From: Artemia franciscana
Lineage: Eukaryota; Arthropoda; Branchiopoda; Anostraca; Artemiidae
Assembly: GCF_032884065.1 (NCBI RefSeq)
Contig: NC_088872.1
Location: forward strand, 4,960,001 to 5,024,000
Length of the DNA: 64,000 nucleotides
Direction: 5' to 3'
In this document: in pieces, positions 44,186-54,975 of the stretch
Layout of the letters: the number at the start of each line of letters is the position of its first letter
How positions within the stretch are numbered: the stretch's first letter is position 1
The notes under the pieces: model-generated
What the model saw: only the letters and a program-made list of their open reading frames with translations
Told to the model about the DNA's origin: nothing
The model's database searches: none
Translations under genes and position numbers: made by a program

Positions 44186-45187
44186 ACAGACGTTTTCTGG
44201 GGATTTTTAGGTGGGAGGGGGTTGAGAAGAGGGGGATATGTTGGGGGAACTTCCCTTGGAGGAAATACATCAATGGGGGAAGAAAAGTTTCATAAAGAGA
44301 GCGCAGGATTTTCTAGCATTATTTAAAAAAAAAACAATGAAAAAATAAATATGAAAGTTTTTTCAACTGAAAGTAAGGAGAAGCATTAAAACTTAAAATG
44401 AACAGAAATTATTACGCATATGATATGCTTACCTCCTCCTAATACCTCGCTCTTTACGCTAAAGCATTTTTAGTAATTTCAACTATTTATTCTATGGCTT
44501 TGGTGATTCGGGGGTCATTCTTAAGAAATTGGGACAAAATTTAAGCTTTAGTGTAAACAGCAAGGTACTGACGAGGGGGTGAACCCCTTCATATACGTAA
44601 TAAAAATATGAGAATACGGAAGTTCGTTACACAAGCTAATTTGTAAGTTACATATATCTTTTACTAATAAAAACATTCGTAAAAAATTAAAAGTTCTAGT
44701 TGCCTTTTTAAGTAACCAAAAAATCGGAGGGCAACTAGGCCTCCTCTCCCGCTCCTTTTTTCTCAAAATCATTCGATCAAAACTATGAGAAAGCCAATTA
44801 GCCAAAAAAATAAATATGAAAATTTTGTTTCAATTATTCATCTGCGGACAGCCAAAATCGAAACATGCATTGATCCAAAGACGTTCAGAAATTAAATAAA
44901 AAAACATGCTTTTTTAACGGAAAGTAAGAAGCGACATTAAAACTTAAAACGAACAGAAATTACTTCGTATATGAAAGGGGCTGCTTCCTCGTCAACGCCC
45001 CGCTCTTTACGCTAAAGTTTTTTACTGTTTTAAAAAGTAGAATTAAGAGTAAGAGTCAAACTTTAGCGTATAGACCGGGGTGGTGAGGAGGAACCAGTCT
45101 TTTTCATATACAAAGTAATTTCTGTTCGTTTTGAGTTTTAATGTCGCTGCTTACTTTCCGTTAAAAAAAACTTCTTTTTTTTTATTT
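44186..45187 (+). mobile_element. 1.7-kb composite repeat, copy 3, truncated
   Basis: It corresponds to the right-hand 1.0 kb of the family (from the AGACGTTTTC...GGGGGATTTTT segment onward). It includes the full fold-back module at 44,890-45,187. The left part is lost in the gap. Confidence 0.75.
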
Positions 45188-45945
45188 CAAGGAGGCACAC
45201 TCGTGCCTCTATAAAGAGGCGAACCACGACAATGTTAAGCGATCTTCGGTTCCAGTGGGTCGCACAGGATGGGGAGGAATGCATTTCGTAGCCCGAACTC
45301 CAACTAAGAAACCTGCCAAATTTCATCCCCCTCCGACTTTTCCCTTCATGGGGAAATTCTGGCCGAAAGTTTCGACCCGTCAACCCCAGCTCCCCTTTAA
45401 CGTTGTCCGATCGGGCTGAAATTCACAAGTTAAGGTCCCTTAGAGCCAAAGGAGCTTATCTGGAGCTTATAAGGTTTAACTTTCAAAAGTTATCCGCGAA
45501 ATTTCAGCTCGATCCGATAACTCCTTCCCTGTTTTCCAGAAACCACGCATAGCCACTTAATGTTCATATTCTCCTTTTGTTTTTTTTTCTCGACGCCTAC
45601 AGGTCACAGCCGACATCGGATCTGGGTGTACGAAGACTCATTCGACGCAGAATTCTCCGAATAAGTTCCCTTGAAAGTTTCGTAGGAAAATCTTAACCCC
45701 CCGAAAGTTTCGACCCCCCAACCCCACCCCACCCCCCTTTAACGTTGTCTGATCAGGCTGAAATTCACAAGTTAAGGTCCCCTACGGCCCAGGAGCTTAT
45801 CCGCGAAATTTCAGCTCGATCCGATAGCTCCTTCCCTGTTTTCCAGAAACCACGCATTAGCCACTTAATTAACCCATTTCTCCATAAGAGCCCATGTTAA
45901 TTTGAAATTTTAAAAGTTATTTAAAAGTTATATTTATACACATGC
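45188..45945. repeat. Repeat DNA with two copies of a 120-150-bp unit
   Basis: The unit containing GCTGAAATTCACAAGTTAAGG and TTCCAGAAACCACGCAT occurs at about 45,408-45,560 and 45,750-45,868. Pyrimidine-rich wording such as CGAAAGTTTCGACCC repeats nearby. No gene is seen. Confidence 0.6.
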
Positions 45946-46018
45946 AGGTGGTTAGCTCAGTCGGTAGAGCGTGGGACTTTTAATCCTCGCGTCAAGGGTT
46001 CAAGTCCCTTATCGGGCG
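45946..46018 (+). tRNA. tRNA-Lys(UUU)-like sequence, probably a pseudogene
   Basis: D arm TAGCTCAGTCGGTAGAGC, anticodon loop CTTTTAA (anticodon TTT) and T arm AAGGG-TTCAAGT-CCCTT are all tRNA-Lys-like, and a T run at 46,019-46,026 could end Pol III transcription. The acceptor stem pairs at only about three of seven positions and the anticodon stem has at least one mismatch, so a working tRNA is unlikely. It may be the head of a SINE. Confidence 0.6.
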
Positions 46019-46027
46019 GTTTTTTTT

Positions 46028-46380
46028 CACAAAAAAATTATTATTAAATTACATCCACCATGGATTGTGGAAAAACGTACAAAAATAATATGAAAAAAAC
46101 TTCGTTTTCTTAAACAGTTAAAGAGGCTGCGTCCCAAAGTCGAACCTTAAAACGTACAGGAATTAGGAGGCAGCTGGGGGGCTGCCGCCCCCCCCAAACC
46201 CCCCGCTTTTAAAGACTCTTTTGTACAGGTGTTTTGTTGTGGGGGGCTGCCACCCCCCTAACCCCCCGCTCTTGGCTTCGGAAAGGCCCTCTCTTAATTA
46301 ACAAAAAATTGAAATGAATGAATAATGGAATAACTTCGAAAAATGTTAAACACAAGAGGACAGGAGAACCATTGCGCCGA
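46028..46380. other. Non-coding with G/C-rich hairpins
   Basis: Two related hairpins, GGGGGGCTGCC-type arms followed by AACCCCCCGC, lie at 46,160-46,207 and 46,230-46,272. No gene is seen. Confidence 0.6.
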
Positions 46381-47740
46381 AACTAGTAATTAGTAACAAT
46401 GATGTCCCCCCACAACAAGAAATCAAGTTTCATCCGATTTCTCCACTCTAAGCGTTTTCCAAGATGTTTGTTTCCCCCTCCGACCCCCTATGTCCCCCGA
46501 ATCCAATTCGAGTTGGAAATGGAAGTTCTCCCTCCAACTCCCGCCAATGTCACAGGATCTGGTCAGAATTTAAAATAAGAGTTCTAAAGCACAAGATCCT
46601 TCTAAATATCAAATTTCATTAACATCCGATCACACGTTCATAAGTTACAAATACCTCATTTTTTCTAATTTGTCCGAATTATACCCCCCCCCCCAACTCC
46701 ACCAAAGAGATTAGATCCGGTCCGGTTATGTCAGTCAAGTATCTTGAACTTGTTTTTATTCTTCCCACCCTGTTTCATCCTGATCTCTCCGCTTTAAGTA
46801 TTTTCTAAGATTTCCGGTCCCCCCAAGCCCCCTCCCCCAATGATGCTGGATCCGGTTGGGATTTAAATAATAGAGATCTGAGTTACGAGATCCTTCTAAA
46901 TATGAAGTTTCAGGAAAATCTTATCACTCCTTCGTAAGTTAAAAATATATCATTTTTTCTAATTTTTCACAATTAACCCTCCCCCCCCCCCCCAATTCCC
47001 CCAAATAGAGCGGATTCGTTTCGATAATGTCAATCACGTATCTAGGACTTCTGCTTATTTTTCCCACCAAGTTTCATCCTGATCCCTCCACTCTAAGCGT
47101 TTTCCAAGATTTTAGATTCCCCCCCCCCTCCCAATGTCACCAGATCCGGTCGGGATTTTAAATAAGAGCTTTCAGACACGATAATCTTCGAAATATCAAT
47201 TTTGATTGAGATCCGATATCCCTTTTGTTAGTTAAAAAACCTCATTTTTTCTAATTTTTCAGAATTAACGCTCCCCCCAACTACCCCAAAGAGAGTGTAT
47301 CCGTTCCGGTTATCTCAATCATGTATCTAGGACTTGTGCTTGTTCTTTCCACCAAGTTTCGTTCCGATCCCTCCACACCAAGCGTTTTCCAAGTTTTTAG
47401 GTTCCCCCCCCCCCAGTGTCACCAGATCTGGTCGGGATATAAAATGAGAGCTTTGAGACACGATATCCGTCCTAACATCAAATTTCATTAAGATCTGATT
47501 ACCCGTTTGTAAGTTAAAAATACCTCAATTTTTCTAATTTTTCTGATTCAACCGTCCTCCCACTCCTTCCAAGATGGTCGAATTCGGGAAACAACAATTT
47601 ATAATTTAATCTGGTCTGGTTCCTGATACTCCTGCCAAATTTCGTCGTCCTAGCTTACCTGGAAGTGCCTAAAGTAGCAAAACCGGGACCGACAGACAGA
47701 CCGACAGAATTTGCGATCGCTATATGTCGAGAAATCGGAT
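46381..47740 (+). repeat. Tandem array of a 285-bp unit, array 1 (Pearl/DINE-like element)
   Basis: Four to five diverged units are spaced 279-290 bp apart. Each has GATCCGATCACCCGTTCGTAA, then CTCATTTTTTCTAATTTTT, a C run, ATGTCAATCACGTATCTAGG, AAGTTTCATCC and CACCAGATCCGGTCGGGATTT (single positions vary). It ends in CCGGGACCGACAGACAGACC and GCGATCGCTATATGTCG at 47,680-47,730. Tandem core repeats next to a tetranucleotide microsatellite resemble Pearl and DINE-1 Helitron-like elements; that link is inference. Confidence 0.75.
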
Positions 47741-48290
47741 GAAGTTCCAGATACATGATTGATATAATTGGAACGGATCCATTCTCTTTGGACGAGCTGA
47801 GGAGTGTTAATTTCGCTCTATTTTGGGGATTTAGGGGGTGGGGTTCAGTGCTTTGGCGAGTTTGGTGCTTCTGGACGTGCTAGGGCGATGAAAATTGGTA
47901 GGTGTGTCATGGAGCTGCTACAAATTGATTTGATAAAGTCGTTTTTCCTGATTCGACCATCTGGGGGGCTGAAGGGAGAGAAAAAATTAGAAAAAATGAG
48001 TTATTTATAACTTACGAGTAGGTGATCGGATCTTAATGAATTTTGATATTTAGAAGGACATCGTGACTCAGAGCTCTTATTTTAAATCCCAACCGGCATT
48101 AAGCCTCTGATTTTCCTTTTAAATCAATCTATTGATTCTTAGAATTTTATTAGAGCTCATACCATATAAGCTCTTGGCTCTTCTGGCCTCGTCACAAGTG
48201 CCATATGAACTCTCAGATCTTGTTTTTTCTTCTAAGTTCCACTACATTTTTTTCTAAATTCCTGGCACCAGGTATAATTAAATATATGAA
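47741..48290 (-). repeat. Partial element of the same family, opposite strand
   Basis: It reads as the reverse orientation of the family: one core unit and the unique end segment (CTTTGGCGAG, GGACGTGCTAGGGCGATG, GGCATTAAGCCTCT, CGTCACAAGTGCCATATGA). It parallels 51,230-51,632. It abuts array 1 directly, forming an inverted junction at about 47,735. Confidence 0.7.
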
Positions 48291-48600
48291 TAGCCACAAG
48301 TCTGTTATCGAGGTTTCATATGACTGTTGAATCTTTTTTTGAAAGAGTCAGCACACGAAATTTTATGGGTAATTTTCCCAAGAAAATCAATCCAAAAACA
48401 AGGGCGACATTGAATTAAGCTGTTTTTCAAGAACTCTGTCCTCGGCTTCTCAGCACTAAGATAACTAGACCGAGCTGTGTGCGTTTGTGTTTATTTTGTT
48501 GGTTGGACAATTAGAGGCACAATAAAAGAGAACTCTAGAGAAGGGGGTGAAATTATGTTTTTGCAATAAACAGCCATCGACGCTACATCACACCTTTCAC
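48291..48600. other. Non-coding, unclassified
   Basis: AT-rich DNA of 310 bp without visible repeats or coding frames. Confidence 0.5.
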
Positions 48601-48825
48601 GAACAGAAAAAAAAAGTCGTGGTGAACAACTGAGAAAATTTGCCTGATTTTAGAAATAGGGCGGAAACATCAATCAAAAGTCACAGAAACCTCATTGAAA
48701 ATTGGCCATCACATTCAGCGCATCAGAGAACCCTATTGTAGAATTTTCAAGCTACCACCTTTATATATGTGATTTTTTTTTCAGAAGAAAGATAATGAAT
48801 GTTTATTTACTTGTCTTTAGTCTTT
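48600..48825 (+). repeat. Diverged 1.7-kb composite repeat, left part, split by array 2
   Basis: Segments such as CTGAGAAAATTTGCCT, ATCAGAGAACCCTAT and GTGTTTATTT-like wording match the corresponding part of 61,548-63,300. The sequence resumes after the inserted array at 51,633 with CCAGGGGTGAT and TGGTCCTAGA. Confidence 0.65.
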
Positions 48826-51632
48826 TTATGGCACTTGGTATTAACCAAGTGACATATAGTAGTCGCCAATTCTGTCGGTCTGTCGGTCTGTCTGTCGGTC
48901 TGTCTATCGGTCCCGGTTTTGCTAGTTTAGGCACTTCCAGGTAAGCTAGGACGATGAAATTTGGCAAGCTTATCAGGGACCGGAACAGATTAAATTAGAA
49001 ATAGTCGTTTTCCCAATTTGACCATCTGGGGGGGTATGGGGGCCCGGTTAATTCGCAAAAAATTGAAAAAATGAAGTATTTTTAACTTATCAGCGGGTGA
49101 TTGGATCTTAATTAAATTTGATGTTTGGAATGATAATGTGTCTCAGAGCTCTTATTTTAAATCCCGATCGGATCTGATGACATTGGGGGGAGTTGGAGTA
49201 GGAAAACCTAAAGTCCCGGTTTTGCTACTTTAGGCACTTCCAGGTAAGCTAGGACGATGAAATTTGGCAAGCGTATCAGGGACCGGACCAGATTAAATTA
49301 GAAATAGTCGTTTTCCCGATTTGACCATCTGGGGGGGGAGTAGGGGCCGGTTAATTCGGAAAAAATAGAAAAAATGAAGTATTTTTAACTTATGAGCGGG
49401 TGATTGGATCTTAATGAAATTTGATGTTTGGAATGATATTGTGTCTCAGACCTCTTATTTTAAATCCCGACTGGGTCTGATGACATTGGGGGGAGTTGGA
49501 GGGGGGAAACCTAAAATCTTGGAAAACACTTAGAGTAGAGGGATCGGGATGAAACTTGATGGGAAAAATAAGCGCAAGTCCCAGATACATGATTGACATA
49601 ATCGGAACTGATTTGCTCTCTTTGGGTTAGTTGGGGGGGGGGGAGTAATTCTTAAAAATTAGAAAAATGAGGTATTTTCAACTTACGAATAGGTGATCGG
49701 ATCTCAATGAAATTTGATGTTTAGAAGGATATCGTGTCTTAGAGCTCTTATTTTAAATCCCGACCGGATCTGGTGATGGGGGGCGGGGAGTTGGGAGGGG
49801 GAAACCTAAAACTTGGAAAACACTTAGAGTGGAGGGATCGGGATGAAACATGGTGGAAAAATAAACACAAGTCCTAGATAGATGATTGACATAAACGGAA
49901 CGGATCCGCTCTCTTTTGGGTAGTTGGGGGGGGGGTATTTCAGAAAAAATAAAAAAAAAATGAGGTATTTTTAACTTACGAACGGGTGATCGGATCTCAA
50001 TTAAATTTGATATTTAGAAGGATATCGTGGCTCAGAGCTCTTATTTTAAACCCGACCGGATCTGTTGACATTGGGGGGGGGAGTTGGGAGGGAGAAACCT
50101 AAAAATTGGAAAACACTTAGAGTGGAGGGATCGGGATGAAACTTGGTGGGAAAAAAAACGAGTCCTAGATACATGATTGACATAACCAGAACGGATCCGC
50201 TCTCTTTGGGGTAGTTGGGGGGGGGGGGGGTTAATTCTGAATAATTAGAAAAAATGAGGTATTTTTAACTTACGAACGGGTGATTGGATCTCCATGAAAT
50301 TTGATTCATAGAAGGATATCGTGTCTCAAAGCTCTTATTTTAAATCCTGACCGGATCTGGTGACATTGGGGGAAGTTTGGGGTGGGGAGACCTAAAATGA
50401 TGGGAAACGCTTAGATTGGAGGGATTGGGATGAAACTTGGTTGGAAAAATAAGCAGAAGTCTTGCATACGTGATTTACATAATTAGAACGGATCCACTCA
50501 ATTGCGGGGGGGGGGTAATTCTGAAAAATAAGAAAAATGACGTATTTTTAACTTACGAAGGAGTGATCGGATCTTCATGAAACTTCATATTTAGAAGGAC
50601 CTCGTAACTCCGATATCTTATTTTAAATCTCAACCGGATCAAGCGTAATTGGGGGGGGCAGTTGGGGGGACCGGAAATCTTAGAAAATACTTAAAGCGGT
50701 GAGATCAGGATGAAACTGGATGGGAAGAATAGAAACCTGTCTAAGATACGTGACTGACATAACTGGACCGGATCTGCTCTCTTTGGTGGAATGGGGGGGG
50801 GGGGGTAATTTTGAAAATTGAGGTATTTGTAACTTACGAAAGGGTGACCAGATCTTAATGAAATTTGATATTTAGAAGGATCTTGTGCTTTAAAGTTCTA
50901 ATTTCAAATTCCGACCAGATCCTGTGACATTCGGGGGAGTTGGAGGGGGGGAACCGGAATTCTTGGAAAACATGAAAATTGGAGTATTTATATCTTACGA
51001 ATAGATGATCGGATCGTAATGAAATTTGATTTTTAGAAGGAATTCATGTCTCAGAGCTCTTATTTCAAATCCCGACCAGATCTTTTGACATTGTGGGGAT
51101 TTGGAGGGGGAAATCTTGGAAAAACACTTGGAGTGTAGGAATCGGGATGAAGCTTGGTGGATAGAATAAACAAATGTCCTTGATACGTGATTGACAGAAT
51201 CGTACTGGATTCGCTCTCTTTGGGGGAGTTGGGGGGAGGGGTTCAGTGATTTGGCGAGTTCGGTGCTTCTGGACGTGCTAGGGCGATGAAAATTGGTGGG
51301 CGTGTCAGGGAGCTGCACAATTTGACTTGTTAAAGTCGTTTTCCCAGATTCGACCATCTGGGGGGCAAAAGGGAGAGGAAAAATTAGAAAAAATTAGGTA
51401 TTTATAACTTACGAGTGGGTGATCGGATCTTAATGAATTTTGATATTTAGAAGGACTTTGTGACTCAGAGCTCTTATTTTAAATCTTGACCGGCATTAAG
51501 CCTCTTATTTTCATTTTTAAATCAATCTATTGATTCATAGAATTTTGTTAGAGCTCATACCATATGATCTCTTGGCTCTTAGCTCTTCTCGCCTCGTCAC
51601 AAGTGCCATATGAGCTCTTAGCTCTTGTTTTT
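48826..51632 (-). mobile_element. Array 2: nine or so 285-bp units in a Pearl/DINE-like element
   Basis: The left end has the palindrome CACTTGGTATTAACCAAGTG followed by ACATATAGTAGTCGCC and a GTCG/GTCT microsatellite (48,876-48,915). Then come diverged units at about 290-bp spacing, with GATCGGATCTTAATGAAATT-type phrases at 49,095, 49,400, 49,690, 49,985, 50,280, 50,570, 50,840, 51,005 and 51,420. The right end carries CGTCACAAGTGCCATATGAG. The unit near 50,840-51,005 is shortened. The whole lies inside a diverged composite repeat. It is non-coding. Confidence 0.8.
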
Positions 51633-52390
51633 CTTTGTTCTTTCCAGGGGTGATACAGTTGAACCAATGGTCCTAGAAGATTGGGTGTGGGCTCATTGAA
51701 ACATAAATTAAAAGTTATATCGCCCTATTATGTGATTAAACAAATTTAAGGGCAACTAGCCCCACTCCCATTCCTTTTTCCCCGAAGTCGTCCAATTAAA
51801 ATTTTGACACATCCATTTTGTTCAGTTTAGTTGAAAGGTCCAATCAAAATGTCTTAGGGTATATATGACCCCCCACAGCCTCTGGAGGAAGGGTTGCAAG
51901 TTATGAAATTTGCTCATTGTTTACATATAGTAATTGTTATTGGAAATTATACACACTAGTTTCAGAGTGGGGGGGGGGGATTTTCTGAGAATAGATTTTC
52001 TACCTTGGGAATTTTTTCATTGGGATGGAAGTATCCGGGTGTGACCTTTCTAGGGGAAAACATTAAACGGAGAAATTACAAAGGAAAAATGTTTTGCAGG
52101 AGAAACTTACCACTGGGGGGAGCAGAACTTTCGAGGAAAATTGTTCATCCAAGGAGGGGATTCTACCATGACCTGAAAAAAAAATCAGAAATTAAATTAA
52201 AAAACATGTCTTTTGTCAAATGAAGGTCCGCGAAGAAGTATTTTTCAGGCAGATTTATCCACATTAATTTTTCTAAGGAGAATTCGCATCAAGGATGGGA
52301 TTATCCGAGGATATTTCTCCGGGGGGATTTCACGTCAAAGAAGCTTTCTAGATAGGAATTCTTCGTGGGGGAGTCCATGGGGGTAACGAC
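51633..52390 (+). repeat. Diverged 1.7-kb composite repeat, right part
   Basis: It continues 48,600-48,825 with GGTCCTAGAAG, AAATTTAAGGGCAACTAGCC, CCCCACAGCCTCTGGAGG and TTGTTTACATATAGTAAT. It ends in G-rich wording around 52,300-52,390. No gene is seen. Confidence 0.6.
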
Positions 52391-54975
52391 CATAATTAAA
52401 ACAAAAAACAAACAAAAGTTACTCCATAGACTAGGGAGGCTGCCCACTCCTTAAAACCCCGCCCTTTACATTCAACTTTGAACTTTTTTCCCAATGCTTT
52501 AAAATCAATTCTTGAAACACAATATATGGTTCAGACTTCACAACATTTCTTGCCAGATAACGTTTCATTTTATGCTGAATATTGCATCAACAGAGACAAT
52601 TAGTTCAAAAGTTGCGCTAAAGATTCTGGAGCATTAACAAATATAAAAAAAGATTTAAAACAAATTACGTGAACTAGTAAGACAGAAGTATCAATTTGTG
52701 ATCTGTATTCTCTAGATATTAAAAAAAATAACAAGGAAGGTGTGACACACCACTTGGATAGGCGACTTCATATAAAGACCCAGTATCGATGATAACTCAA
52801 AGTAAAAATAAGCAATAGCAATGGACTGACAGAGGGAAGAGAGAGAAAGAAAGATAAAGATATATAGGTAAAAAGGTAGAGGGGCAAAGAAAAAGAAACA
52901 AAATGATTTAAGGAGCCTAAAGATATTACAACAAAGTTACATACTAAGGCTGAAACCTGTAAGAAGAATTTCATTTTCATTTATAGAAAAATAGGTGAAC
53001 TATGTGCAAAATGCTGGTAATTGTGAAGGACATAATAAATGACAGACACAAGGGAGAGGGGAAGGGTGTCCAATGGCCCTTCTCCCAAAGTAAGAGCAAG
53101 TCAGGTTGTAGTGGTTTTCAGTTTAGTTTAAGGTTTTCATTCAATTAAAAACCATTAAATCTACAAATCCAGCGCACAAGATTCTAATACTCTCTAAAGC
53201 TACTCTCAAAATGCTCTTGAAGCATTAGCTCAAAAAGTAAAAAACCAATTAACTACAAAAAGTGCTTAAACAAGAAATTAACTTAGACACTAATCAAACA
53301 AATATATCAAATATAATTAAATTGGTTCTACACTAATTATGCCTTTTTTAGAACTAACTGCGTTTGAGAATAGACCACAAATTATTCCAGTGTTGTTTTG
53401 TTCGACAACTAGTGTTGACTAATTCAGCATTATGATTGTTGTATAGCACTTCATTTTCCCTCCTGTAACTTGAATGTGTTTCTAATTTTTTACAAAATAC
53501 ACAAAAATCTAAAAATTCGAAATGATAAACTAGCTTTGCAGCTTTAATTGTCTCCTCAGACTTTTTTTTATTTTGCAGAGTTTTTATGCGTTTATTTATT
53601 TAAACATGGATTTCAAAAAAAATTAAATAAACATTTTCGATTTCACTAGCCACAATAAGTGTTCCTTAATTTACAACAATTTAAGTTTCCACATACCAAA
53701 ATACCATCTATTAAGACATTTGAAGAGATTACAACTCCATGACAAACAAAGAAGCCCCAAAACTTTAGAATAGAGTGGAAACTGCAACACCGAATTCCAT
53801 TGACTTAATTCTTTTCCGGATTTCATTTTATCTGATTTAACACGACACTTCTATGCATTACTTTTCTTATTAATTTGATTCCATTAAAGTCTCGTTTTCT
53901 TATAGGATTTCGTAAATAATTTCTGAGACCAGACTGGCTAATCATGGCAAAAGGAAAAAAAAAGGTAAAGAAGGGATAAACCAGGATAATACTAGCCAGT
54001 GAAAAACATAGCTTATAATGCAAATATTTCGGTCAAGACCTCCGCTTGACATTCCTCAGTGCACGATGATAAAATAAAAATTACTAATAAAAATAAAAGA
54101 ATAATATAAAAAGTCAAACCTTAAAACAAACACAAGACCTAAAATGTGAGCGTCCTTTCAATGTAACGGTGAAGGGTAACTAATCAAAATACAATACTGA
54201 ATGGCAATTCAATTTTTTAAGTTATACAGGGCATTTTTAAAAGCTAATCGCTTCCCAAGTAAGACACAAAAAAAGGCAGAAAAGGGTGCATGACCTCCAC
54301 AACAACAAACAGACATCATCCCTTTGGTGGGTGATAAGGAAGTCTTTACTGTTTTACCCTATTTTCCCAAACTAAGTGACAAACTGAAAAGAATTTTTAA
54401 AAAACATTCCTTATATGTAACCTTCGAAAATTCTAATAAAATTTAGAGGTATTTTGATAGCATCAAAGATAAAAGGAGCCCGTTTCAGGCTGTGGTGTTC
54501 ACCAAAATCAAACTTTCTTTATAACGATGGTCATATACTTGCTGGTTTATTTACTTACTGGTAAATAAATATTATTTTTGGGAAAATTAAATTTATTTAT
54601 TCAGTTTTACAATTTATATAGAATTAAAAAACACTTCAAGATCTAAAATATCAAAATATAATATATTCAGCGTTCCATTTTCTACTTTTAAAGTAAATCT
54701 TGTTAATGAAAAGGTACAACAATAAACAAAATTTATGATAATTAAAAATGGAAAATTATTGTTTTGTCCTCCTTCTTCTTTTCTTTACGATTTAGTGTTT
54801 TGAATTGATTAAATTAATTAACAACTATATTATAAAATTTTAAATAATTTTCTAAGAGCTACTAGCATTTCTTGCTGGGACTGAGAATTTTCATATTTGT
54901 CTGACCAGATTGTCAGCGTCAGTAGGAATATATTAGAATGCTGATATAGGGGTATCGTGTTACAAACAGTCAACA
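52391..54975. other. AT-rich non-coding stretch
   Basis: 2.6 kb of largely unique-looking AT-rich DNA. Open frames are short and lack domain signals. One notable item is a stem-loop at 54,023-54,064 (minus strand) with a CTGAGGA...GAAA arrangement, described under findings. Otherwise I see nothing. Confidence 0.6.
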
